64,000 bases of DNA. Origin: Chondrus crispus. Taxonomy: Eukaryota; Rhodophyta; Florideophyceae; Gigartinales; Gigartinaceae. The DNA is taken from positions 239,939-303,938 of the forward strand of contig NW_005178819.1 of assembly GCF_000350225.1 (NCBI RefSeq), written 5' to 3'. Both the position numbers and the translations under genes were made by a program. Below are positions 42,675-53,110 of the stretch, piece by piece (within the stretch, counting starts at the first letter, position 1; every line of letters starts with the position of its first letter). Under the pieces are notes generated by a model. The model ran no database searches and was not told the DNA's origin. It saw nothing but the letters and a program-made list of their open reading frames with translations.

Positions 42675-45600
42675 GCATCGTCAATAGAATTAGCCGATTA
42701 GGAAACGCGGAAGAGTCAGAAGTTCGAAACGAACGGACCCGCAAGCAAGGAAAGTCGGAGCAAGAGGAGTCAGGCAGTCTTCCGTCGGGAACGCCTTTGC
42801 AAAAAGGGACTGAAGAGCGGTTTACCCTCGAGTCGAGGGAGAAGGAGGGGAAAAGATACAGCTGACGTAGAGGCGCACGCGAGGGAGGCCGATCGAGAGG
42901 AAGTGAATGATGCGGGACGCGATAAGACCGCGAGTGAAATGTTGGAATTGTATTGGGGATGGTCCCCATCAGGAGGCTCTCGAGTTTGAAGTGATGCGGT
43001 GAGCAGCGTCGCGGAGAGAGAGTAAGGACAGTCGCCGGAAACGAGACCCCTCGGAGTGAGGAGAAAGGAAACGAAAGACTCAAGCGATTTTGCCTGGGAC
43101 CCCCGCCCATGAATGAAATGGCCCGCACGGCCAGACCGTGGAAGGGAAGATGTACTGTAGTCTCAGGCCGAGGTAATTTACCTCCTTGGATACGATCACA
43201 CGCGGCCGCCGCGTGCACGTGATGTGACGCCTAGATCGATGATCCGCCCTCATGGGGTGTGATTTAATCAAAAGAAATTGGGGCCCGCTGCTGGTAAGCT
43301 GCCAAATGATCAGCACGAGTCGCAGACTGAACTCCGGCCATACGTCGAAAAATTAACTGCAATTAAGGAAAAAGCCCGCACTTGTACGAACCGTTGTTGG
43401 CAACCCCCACCGCCGACCGCACAAATGCTAGGGGCTCGCCACCGGCGAAGTTGCGATCGATCGCACATGAGAGCACTTGCCAAGTTCGTTCGCAACACCT
43501 AAACCCCGCTCGACGAGCGAGAAGATGGGTCCACATGGACCACTGTTGCCCTGACCCATCGACACCACGTGCAAGTACACGGCTACACAGCGCGGCGTGA
43601 AACATCATCATTACGGAGGAGCTTTGTCGCTCCCGCATCGACGACACACCACGAGTGACTTACTTACCGGCCTGCCGCCATAACCCCCCCATATCTTTCC
43701 TATGTTTCCGTTTTTGTCTTTGTTATTATTATTATTTTTTTATGTTTGTTTTCTTTCACGCACAGAGCGCGAACCCCGCGCCGCGACGTCAACCAGCCCA
43801 TGCAGGAACAGAGTCCTAAAGGAAAAAGGGGCAATAATGACAGTTGTGTACCCTATGAGCGGGAGGAGGATCACGAAGGAAGAGGGGAAACAAACCGCAA
43901 ATCCGTCGCATGTGCGTTTTACGAACCAACGGATCGTGCCAGGCAATGGCTGACGTGAGCAACGACCGGGATGTACTTGATAATGTGACCGAGGGGTGGA
44001 GCGTCATTGATTGACACTTATGAAGGAACTTTTTTTAGGGGCGTCTGCGCAGGTAGAACAATTCTCATTAGCAGACTTACAAGTCCAAAATGACGTTAGG
44101 CTCCACGACGCGGATAGTGAGCGCACCGATGTATCAGGGAACACAGGAAAGGGGAGCGATGGGATGCTTCAGCCACCCCAGGACCTACACCTCGCAGTTT
44201 CAAAGAAGAGGGATTGACAGGAGTGAAGTGCGTTGTATACCCTCCTCTCAGACCCTTCACCCCAACAGCACTTGCTCGAGGGACGAAAACTTCGCGGTAG
44301 ACTCCAAGAGAGGCATTTCCCAAGGAGGAAAAAACGGACCAGCCGTCGAGACAGGGCAGATCGCAGAATGAAATTGATTTTTATCAAAACTTAAGGAAAA
44401 CGTGTCGACGTTTGGCGCACGACGTGCTGGATGTTTTGGGAAAATGTAAGACGCGCGCACAAGTCTCGTACCCATACCCAGGCGACATTACGGGCAATTG
44501 AACTGCGTAGGACGATCGCGCAGCGGGGGACGCCCAACGAGAATGTGAGCACTCGCTGAAATTGTGGTGACATTGGAGATCGGAAGGGGGCGACAGCCCA
44601 GAGGAGAACGAAGCGGTCGTTTCGGAAAGGTTGTTCCAAATCCCATCGGAACCACATCGAGGACGATCAGGAAAGGACAGAGTCGAAGGAAATAGGGGGC
44701 AATCGCATGGGACCCATGTCACTGCCTGCAGAAGAGGAAAAGGCGCACGGCGCTAACCAGAATCGACGAGTTGGGAGACGGAGATTCGTCGAGTCGGGAG
44801 AAGGTATATGTCCTTCGCTTTCTACTTTCAGTTTGCCTTGTGTAGCTCTAGCTCGTTTTATTTTTTGAGTCACGTCGAGAACGCGTTAGCGTCCCTCGGA
44901 CACTAATCAGCAAGACCACCGGGTCCCTTAAGGGTAGGACGAGAGGGATCGGGGACTCGAACCTGTCAGGAGCATGAGACAAGTTAATGCGCAACTTAGG
45001 ATGGACGCAACGGCGGTCACCGTCGAAAGAGTCATGTCGAAGACGCTACGAACCCGGCAGGAATTTATTGTGGCGACATACCACTACTGGTGGGAACGCG
45101 TCTGAACAATTCATACGCACGAAAAATTGGTATCGGCGATAAGATGAGATGATCAAGGTCTGCAAGTGCCGTGCGCTGCTTCGACACAGTAGTTTTCGCT
45201 TCTACGCACGTCTTTCGAATAAGAACTACACCGACAACGTCATTTGTCTAAGAACCCAGATTGAGCATGAACAATGCCAAGGATCGTCGATCAGTTTGAA
45301 TTTAAGGCAACGCACACAGGCAGGGCGCAGTGCTGACGCAGGTCGTCGACCATAGTGAAGAAAAGGGTTTCGCGTGGTCGTGAGGCTGACGAGGACTTTC
45401 GGGTTCGAGCCAGTTGTCGCGGTACGAAAATTTCAGGGACGGGCTAGGTCAACCCCAGTGAGGACATACACTCGCCGAAGGACCGAGGATCTGCGATGCC
45501 GTTGCGCCGTAGACGCATGGAGGCGTTTTTGCCGCACTGTACGAATGACCTTCACGCCGCAGTTGGCTTCACTCCGCACCGATTTGGTGCGCAACTACCA

Positions 45601-46531
45601 AAGAGGTCTCGTTGCCGCAGACGAAATCAGGATGATCTCGTCGAGACTCTGCCCGTCAACTTCCCGCCGTCCCCTACGGGGATTGGACAGATCGAGTTGA
45701 AAAAGAAAGTGTGTTGTTGCCGCTCGTGAGCGACACCGCCGGAAGATGCGAGGATCCCGAACCGATGCGTTGTCAACGAAGAAGAGGTGAAGGGACGTTA
45801 AAAAAAACTACAAAGTTTATGTGTCTTTCGAAAGAGATGAGAAACGACGATCGCCGTCCCGTACTGTACGCCTTGCACTATATACCTCGATCATTTTGAG
45901 GTTGGGACGAATAAGCTCGTCTGGATAATGCGAGCAAACGAAGGGTGACAATTCACATTTTTTGACGTCTCAGACCCCCCCGTGTCTTATTCTATTTAAC
46001 AACAAGGAGTTTCCCAGCGAGGAACACCGAGGACAAATTGAAGTTGTCAGTATGCCGGGGATGATCTCGCGGTACGCGTGGGATGAAGGTTACGTCACCG
46101 CAGAGCTACAGACGTGACGCTGAGAAAGGCCCCGACAATCCACCCAGAGGGGGAACCACTATCGAGGAACTAGTATATTTTCTCGATGAGGGGTCGAAAC
46201 AGACATCGAGAAAGCCTGAGGGTTATGAAGGAGAAGGGCCTGCTTGAAGGCAAAAGGAGGTGCGACTGCTGTGGAAGAGGTGCACGGAAAATGGATAAGA
46301 GAAGGGAGACAGTAACGAGGAAAAGAGAAGGAAAGTGGAAAGAGGAAGATGCGACCGCGGCGACGGGGCGCATACAAAAAAAAAGAGGAGGAAAGTGAAG
46401 GTAACGGGGGATACGCAGGTGATTCATTTTATTATCCAAAAGCTACCGGGTGACGTCGATAACCAGACGTCACCCCAAACGGGTAATAATCCGAGAATGG
46501 ATCAGGGGGTGGGAGTCGTCCGAGTGGCGGG
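42675..46531. other. long 3' internal region of element 2
   Basis: About 3.9 kb without a plus-strand gene. Minus frames at 42610-43218 and 43080-43316 share peptide blocks with the relic at 26270-26843, so part of it may belong to the antisense transcript. From 43320 to 46500 I recognise nothing. It is purine-rich and not like the flanking transposon. Confidence 0.5.
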
Positions 46532-48197
46532 TCAGTGGGGCGGCACACCCAAGGATTTTTCCTTTGGGAGTGAGGTAACGAGTCGAGCAAGGACTCGCAG
46601 ATCATCGAGGGAAGCCCCTTGGAGAGCTTCACCTTCGATGCCATGAGCGCGGAGCAATGTGCAGTAGATGTCAATGGCTCCGTCGCTCTTTTTGGGAATT
46701 GATGGGGACGGTGGGGAAGACAATGCTTCCCTAACCGACAGAGTTTCGGTATGCCCTGCCGAGGGGATATCGACAGCAAGGGGAGCAGCAGCAGGGGCTG
46801 CAGGGAGAGGGGAATCGGGAGCAGAAGGTCGGGGGCAAACGTCGTCTGCGCGGGGATCTACGGCTCGTATGGGAGCTACGTCAGGGGTTGGAACTTGGTT
46901 GCCGAATTGGCGACTGAGGCGCGCTTCGGAGGGAGAGCACAAGGCGGATGTTCAAGGGTTGAACCAGACAAAGTCACCCGCCGCATTGTGACTTCGTCCG
47001 GGAGAAAAGGACGGGCGTCGCCTCGCGAAGGGTCGGGATGAGTTGATAGGGGGGGACAACATCCCAGTCGACCTGATTGACCTTTTCGAGTAAGGAGTGC
47101 AGTTCCAAGTCGGTGTCTGCTCCGCCCAAGGGCACAGTATAGTCCAAAAGGCACATGAGCTCGACGAGCTTCGGAGGAAGATACCAAAGCCGCCAACAAT
47201 CGTACGCCTCCCAGAGAAAGGTAGCGGCTACCTTCACGCACCACTCCGTCAAAAAGACAACCCACAACCCGTGACGAGGATCAGTGAGATGGCTTCCAAA
47301 GTAGGTAAGGATGGGACCGAGCTCTGCCCAAAACCCTTGGCAGACCTCAAATTGTCCCCACCACGAGGGGAGTTGCTGGTACCGGTTGGGATAGTGTGAC
47401 CGAGCAATTTCCCCCGCCTCAACCATTTGGTAAGCTAGGAAATATCCCGTGTCCGATCTCATCTTACGCTCGAATCGGACCGCATGCTGGAAGAAGGGGA
47501 TGTTCCCGCGTTTCGTATATCGGAAATTGAGGGGGAGGATTGCGCGCGTGTATGACAGGGCATCGTTAGTCACCGTCAGTTGGTTATGCCACAGGCGGTC
47601 CGCCTCGAGCACGGGGTTACCCCGTGTCCAGCTGAGGAGGTTGTCAAGGTAATCACGCTCCCCCTCCGTGCGAAACTTCCACGTGTCACATCCGAAGGAC
47701 GGAGGGATGAGGGCATCGGATAGGGATAGGTCGAGGCGGTCGAGGACGGCTTCCATGAACCGCAGGGATAGGCCCTGTCGGCCACGAGGGGAGGAACGAC
47801 GCAGGATAGAAGGGGGAATGGCGACACGGGCATGCCAATCGTAGGAGGAAATGGCTTGAAGGGGAAGGTGACCCGGTAACATCCCCGCACCGTCGGCAAA
47901 GCCGCGCCCGATGTTAGTGACGTCGCGCACGTCGATGGCGGAAAACCAAGGAGTAGCCGCGTACAGTAAAGGATAGTCGCGCATGGATTTACCTTGGAGC
48001 TCGGCTAGTGACGGGTATCGACAAGGGGCTGATGAAGGATGGAGATCGGGATGAAAGACCGGTTCAGGAACGTTGGTGTTCGGGGGAAGTCGGGGTATAG
48101 AAGGAAGGTCGCTAGGAATGGAAGGCGTGTGTGAGAAGCCCACACCGCGGCGACCGCGGGCGGTATGTCCGACAGTGGGATCCGATGAAGGAAACAT
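46532..48197 (-). CDS. conserved antisense protein of Ty3 family 2
   Basis: Runs opposite to gag-pol just inside the 3' LTR. ATG at 48197; the first part is open to 46974 (about 407 codons), then a one-base shift. The homologous C-terminal part (46942-46532, with HGIEGEALQGASLDDLRVL) follows. A homologous older copy at 17025-19700 keeps the same blocks, such as FRTEGERDYLDNL, NPVLEADRLW, GYFLAYQMVEAGEIARSHYPNRY, WAELGPILTYFGSHL and CVKVAATFLWEAYDCWRL. It is rich in Trp and Tyr, with no signal peptide or known domain. The shared C-terminal block suggests one protein of about 550-600 residues. Function unknown; antisense genes are known in some large plant Ty3 elements. Confidence 0.65.
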
Positions 48198-48292
48198 GGA
48201 GATCGTCTTACTCTCACGCGAGCGGCGACCGATGGTCGGAAGAAAAAGGAAGAACTTGGGAAGCAAGGGAGTGAAGCCGCTGCGCGAGAGCG

Positions 48293-48307
48293 CTCAGAAG
48301 GGGGATA
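48293..48307 (+). promoter_or_regulatory. polypurine tract of element 2
   Basis: AGAAGGGGGATA ends directly at the 3' LTR start. The same tract, with small changes, precedes the LTR at 16918 on the minus strand. Confidence 0.75.
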
Positions 48308-49339
48308 TGTAGTGCAATACCCGTCTCGGGTAGGGGGGAGGAAGGAAGTGAAAAAGGAAAAAAACTGAATACTGTAGTCCGGGGTTGGGGGACACGCGTG
48401 TGCGGCGAAGCGCACGATTATTTTAATTATTTTAATTATTTTATTTTATTTGCTAATTAGATCTAGAATCTAGAGCCGGGAGCTACTGTACTCGCCCCGG
48501 CGGGGCTCTATATAACTTAGCCCTTTGACCGAACAAGTCAATAAACCAACCCGAGTTGCCGGAGTTGAATGTCGCCTTGGTCGAAGTCCGTCTCTACCAA
48601 GACGCTCCCTTTTACCTAAGCCTACGGCATCCTTCAGCGCTCGGGGGTCCCATTCCTTTTTCCTTTATTTCCCTATTCTTTTCTATCTCTAATTCTACCT
48701 ATTTTTCTCTTATCTTGTGTTGGTGCCATCGACCTCGGTTGCGACCGAACCGGTGTAGGTGTTTCGAGCCATCGGGCGACACAGTTGACGTAGCGCTGCT
48801 ACTGTGACCCATTTTCGGACGGAGACCGTTGCAACGACGTCTCCCTCGAAGGGCTCCGTCGTCGTACGAGCCAGTGTTGGTACCATCGGGGTCGGTTGCG
48901 ACCGAACCGGTGTAGGTGTTTCGAGCCATCGGGCGGCACGGTTGACGTAGCGCTGCTACTTTCATTTCATCCCGTCGGGCTGCGTTGCGACGCCCCCGTC
49001 GAAGGCCTTGTCGCGTGACAAGGTGTCGAAGAAGCTCAACAAGCATTGGCCTTACAACCCAGTGGAACCGGGGTATCTACGTACGCGCCCCACCCCACAC
49101 TCGTCGAGCAGATCTCTTCGCAAGTCTCTACCACACCGATCCCGGGCCGGGCTATTTCTCTGTGCCCCCCCCCCATCAGGGATCCGAGCTACTACAAGTC
49201 GCAAGCTCGTTTAAACGGAGAAGGGAGAGTCGGACACTCCGTAGCGCTGTGCCATCGGCAGTTCTTCTTTTGGTTGCTGTTGTTGTTTTTGCTGGACCAT
49301 CGGACCGCGGTCTCTGCCCGACAGGCGCATTGCACTACA
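48308..49339 (+). repeat. 3' LTR of element 2
   Basis: 1032 bp, nearly identical to 34720-35740. Differences are mostly transitions plus small run-length changes (for example in the T/A-rich tract after CGCACG and in the C-run near 49170). Confidence 0.95.
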
Positions 49340-49344
49340 CTTAG

Positions 49345-51789
49345 AAACCTTCTTACAGTAAGTATATCGGCCGCATTGTCTCGACTAATCTCTACATATA
49401 CTACATGTTGATCTGAAAGGACTTCATCTGGAACTGTCGCACCCCGTGTGGCTTGAAGGAAGAAAGTAGCAATGTCCTAAAGTTAACAGGGCGGTTGGAA
49501 GCCTTCTGCTCGTATTCCTTTCTTATACCGGTGTTATATTCCATGTCGTTTCTTTCCCTTCCACCCAGAAGCTCCGTACGAAATAGTGAAGTTACTCCGA
49601 ACACTATATCATTGAACTGATTCAACACGGCTCTATGCTCCTCAGAGTTGAAGCTCCCGGCAAACTTACCCCTATCTCCAAGCAGGCTTGGGCACCGCCA
49701 GGATCCTACACCCTCAGTCCTCCGTCTTTTCGCCTTCTCACAGTCTGATTCAGTGCCTGATAGTTTACGTTTCTTAGAGACACCTTGCATTAAAGAACCA
49801 TTGACTTTAGGCATGGCCTTGTTGTCGACTTTGACGGCATGAAGGGGCTTTATATCCCAGTTATCAAACTGTAAAAGGGGTATTGACGAGCTGTCTGTGC
49901 AACTAAATTTCCATGGACCACTGCGTTCTCGAGCAGCTATAAGCCGTTGCCTGTGTCTCTCCGTAACATTGTAAGATACAAACACACCCATAGAATTCAG
50001 AACACTTACAAAGGAGGGGGCTGACTTCACAAATTCCCGCCACAGATGCAGTTACTGTCAAAGGTCCGGACACTCCGTTTGTCCGTGAAAGAACCAACTG
50101 CTCTATAACTTTCAACACCCTGACACAAAGTAACAGATCTGTCCGCGAGTAGTCAGAGCCCTTATTCAGGGCTTCCTCGATAGAGGGCTTCGGCATACAC
50201 TCTGAGGAGTTGCCGACAGGAAATGTATTCAGAATTCGAACACCAGAAGCTTTAGCTGCAATTGTCCAGGTTGTAGTTCTCTTCCTGGATGCCATAGTTA
50301 GCACTGCATCCGTCCAGAGGGCCTCTGGAATGCTCACTATCTCTGATGCTAAACTCCATTCCCCTTCCCAGTACACCTCCTTTCTGTCCTGGAATCTCTT
50401 TCCAACCAGATCGAGGCAAGCTCTAATCTCATTGCTGCTAGGGCGAATCCAGTCTGATTTGGTTGTGCTACTGGATGCCGCAATAGAGGACAGTAAGTCT
50501 TCTACTTGGGTAACAGATACATAGCACCGGAGACGAGACGTTAGTTTCTTCAGAAGTATTCCGTTCCCGGCCAAGACAGACTGTAGTCGTTTCTCCAGAG
50601 TTCGAGGATCAATTGCGAACTGATGTACTATGTGGTCTTTCTCATGAATACTACAGAGTCGCTGTCTTGCTCGACATACCTCTGTAAAGGGAAGCATTTG
50701 TACAGAATTGCTTGCCTCCCTGCCGGGCAGTATGCATTTCACTGGCAACTGTCTGGCTATTACGGCTACGTCCTGGGAAGCTGTATTGAGCACACTACTG
50801 CTTTTTCTTGTCTCGTCCTCCGATTCCAGACTGTAAATTATGCTCCGCACGAGAAACCGATCCACAGAACTGCTTATCCTTGTAAGAGACACGGCAGGAC
50901 GTGTTCCACTCCTGCCTTCGGTAATTATATAAATACAACTTCTACAACAGTACTGGTTCATGACATAATAGCAGCTGAGCTCTCCGTATGAGTGGCTTCC
51001 GATTCTTTCATCCAAGTCTGTGTAGTACTTAAAGTCGTTCAAACTTTCAACGGAAACATCTTTCATGGACCAAAAGCGAGCATTTCGTGCAGCACTGCCT
51101 TTTAAAGAGCAACCACGTAGTTCAAATACACATTTTTGTCTTCCGAAACAGTACGTATCCATGGCTACCTCCCGTGCTATCTTGCTATGGTTAAGATGAT
51201 AGTAGCATAGGAAGTGTACAGACGGGTCCGATAGTAGAGTTTGAGCAGTTACTATTTCGCATCCCGATATACGGGTGAGTTCGCTAGTGAATAACTCTCG
51301 TACTGGACCGTCTCGAACGGATATATTGAATAGCTTCCAATCACGCGTGGGATTCCGACGTCTTTCAGCTCTACTTCCGCCATGCAGCTCACTCACTTGT
51401 CCGCTACTGCCTCTTTCGACGCAAAGGAAGCATAACCGTGTGTCCCGTGCACCAACATCATCGGTACACCTGTTCTTCCAGGAAGTCAAGGCATTCTTTG
51501 ATACTGCTGCGCCGTATCTCCGAGGATTACAAATAACTTGCCAACCGTAAGTCCTGTCGCGGCATGTTCCACAGAGATACACAGAGGCTGCACATTCTGT
51601 GTTAAGGCGCTTGAAGGGGTTTGAATGGGAGCTAGTTTGCACGGTGGCTCGGGCAATGACCTTCTGAGGACTCAGAGTGACAAGAACACTAGGTTTGCCG
51701 GTATTACGAGTCCCATATGCGAAACAGGTAGCTGTACTTCCTACCTTCGCTGCCAGCGGATCGACGGAAACGCTTTTGCCCTGTACCAT
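49345..51789 (-). pseudogene. N-terminal part of long transposon ORF
   Basis: ATG at 51789 opens a 628-codon frame to 49903. It shifts near 50050 into the frame holding LWREFVKSAPSF and a basic, nuclear-signal-like KKRKLSGTESDCEKAKRRR (about 49770-49710). A further shift or splice near 49480 leads into the frame that crosses the element 2 insertion site into 34714. The N-terminal section has a Cys/His pattern (CFLCVERG ... FLCYYHLNH, about 51430-51180) like the CxxC ... YHxxCY zinc region at the start of the related animal proteins. Frame shifts make it non-functional, unless some are unseen introns. Confidence 0.55.
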
Positions 51790-52171
51790 ACCTCAGGCAA
51801 TCTGGAAGGCAATGGAACAGGCGGATGGACAGTTCAAGAACGAATCATTCCAGCTATGTGGAGGAACTGTCGCTGGAAGAGAACGCAATGTTATGCCGTG
51901 TCGGAGATCGGCAGTTGGGCCGATGTGAGAAAAGTCGCGTTTTTGATGTCGTTCATGTGTATTTATCCGGGTGAAAGGGACAGCTCAGCATTGCAAAAAA
52001 AGATCATATCGGGCAAATTGCACCAAAAAAACAGGTGGTCACTGACTGTGGGGATTCGGCAATTTGATGCCATCAGTTTGCTCATTTTTGTAAAAGGCGA
52101 GTACTCTGTTTGCGTTTGTTGCAAATTGTCGCGGCAGAATGCATCAATATTTGTATCGTAGTGAAAGCTCA

Positions 52172-52256
52172 GATCACTACCGATCTATGGGTGTGTCCTT
52201 TGAAAGGACACACCCATAGATCGGTAGTGATCATGACAAAGGACTCCTTTGTCATG
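52172..52256. repeat. perfect 61-bp palindrome plus second hairpin
   Basis: Arms of 30 bp (52172-52201 and 52203-52232) are exact reverse complements around a single G at 52202. It is immediately followed by a second palindrome with 10-bp arms, ATGACAAAGG and CCTTTGTCAT (52233-52255). Located between the long ORF start and the proposed right end of the transposon. Confidence 0.9.
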
Positions 52257-52339
52257 TAATGATGGCAAACAGCCGAACGGTATGCATTTGAAGTGAAATG
52301 AGTCAAAATTAGGGATGAGTCAAAATTGAGGATTTATGG

Positions 52340-52716
52340 AAGTATTCCACGTTTTTTCTATTTCAACAGCATATTCTCGTTGATGTGAGACACAATTAGT
52401 CAGGTTTCGGAGGAACTCTGTTTTGACCAATTCTAATAATCCATTGCCGTTCCCTTTGAGTATAGGTTTTCAGTTAATGTGCCATCCACCGGACTACCGA
52501 AAATGTGGTCCTGAATAAAGTTTTCAGTAGCAGTTCATTATTTTGCTTTGACCAAGTGTCTTGCCGGCCGATGCCGGAAAACAAGTGCGTGAGCCCCTGC
52601 CTTGCAGGTTTCTATTTATGCAGGTGCATTTGCCGTCCGGAGTTACGCTCTCTGAATTCTCTAGTCCTTTATATACATGTGCGCTTTTTTGTCCGGGAGC
52701 GCATCTGCCAGGACCC
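52340..52716. other. right flank of the large transposon, nothing recognised
   Basis: AT-rich sequence without a recognisable coding region. The exact right end of the transposon may lie in here if its terminus extends past the inverted repeat at 52339. Confidence 0.3.
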
Positions 52717-53110
52717 TCAGATGTTGCCTGTTATACACAATTCGTGGCATGTACGTGGAAGACAAGTCGGACATGACGAGTTTGTAATTTGCACAGCGAG
52801 TCTAGCACCCTCGCACTTGTTATGGAGAACAAATTCATCACCCTTACAGTGATTCCATAGGTATTCATCTGTGATATGTGGCCGAATTGCTTCAATAGAA
52901 AGGAACAATCAAGCTCCAGTTCTTGTCAACAGCACTGCGCATTTCTTCATCGTATAAAACAGGGTACGCTAGCCATCTTCTAGCACTATTTTAAGCATGC
53001 CACCCACCACACATTTTACCCCCCATCTCAACTAAAATCGGAAATCCTTCCAGGAACTGTGAGCGTACGGTCCGCTCCCCAGTATTTTGCATTCTAGACA
53101 TGACGGGGGC
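52717..53110 (-). pseudogene. unidentified minus-strand coding relic
   Basis: Minus-strand pieces in different frames look like decayed protein sequence. First comes RTVRSQFLEGFPILVEMGGK (about 53080-53010), then YPVLYDEEMRSAVDKNWSLI (about 52970). After a shift follows DEYLWNHCKGDEFVLHNKCE with SCPTCLPRTCHELC (about 52890-52740), which has four Cys in a zinc-like spacing. I do not recognise the family. Confidence 0.35.

Larger units (their letters stand above)
34720..49339 (+). mobile_element. Ty3/gypsy chromovirus, nearly intact (element 2)
   Basis: 14,620 bp bounded by LTRs of 1021 and 1032 bp that begin TGTAGTGCAAT and end ATTGCACTACA. It is flanked by a perfect target duplication CTTAG (34715-34719 and 49340-49344). 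Order: LTR, primer site, gag, pol (PR, RT, RH, IN, chromodomain), a 5.6 kb 3' region with an antisense ORF, polypurine tract, LTR. The two LTRs differ at roughly 17 positions by hand count, suggesting a fairly recent insertion. Coding damage is slight: three stops and one frameshift on the plus strand. Confidence 0.95.
28977..52339 (-). mobile_element. putative large DNA transposon of unnamed type
   Basis: Proposed element of about 8.7 kb once the 14.6 kb Ty3 insertion (34720-49344) is removed. Edges: CCATAAATCCCCAATT at 28977-28992 and its inverse at 52324-52339 (15 of 16 match). CCTCAATTTTGACTCAT at 29181-29197 has an exact inverse at 52315-52331 and a near copy at 52298-52314. Inside are two convergent genes: a PCIF1-like methyltransferase (+) and a long multi-domain ORF (-). 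Exact ends and target duplication are unknown. Unity of the element is inference from the inverted repeats and clean bracketing. Confidence 0.55.
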
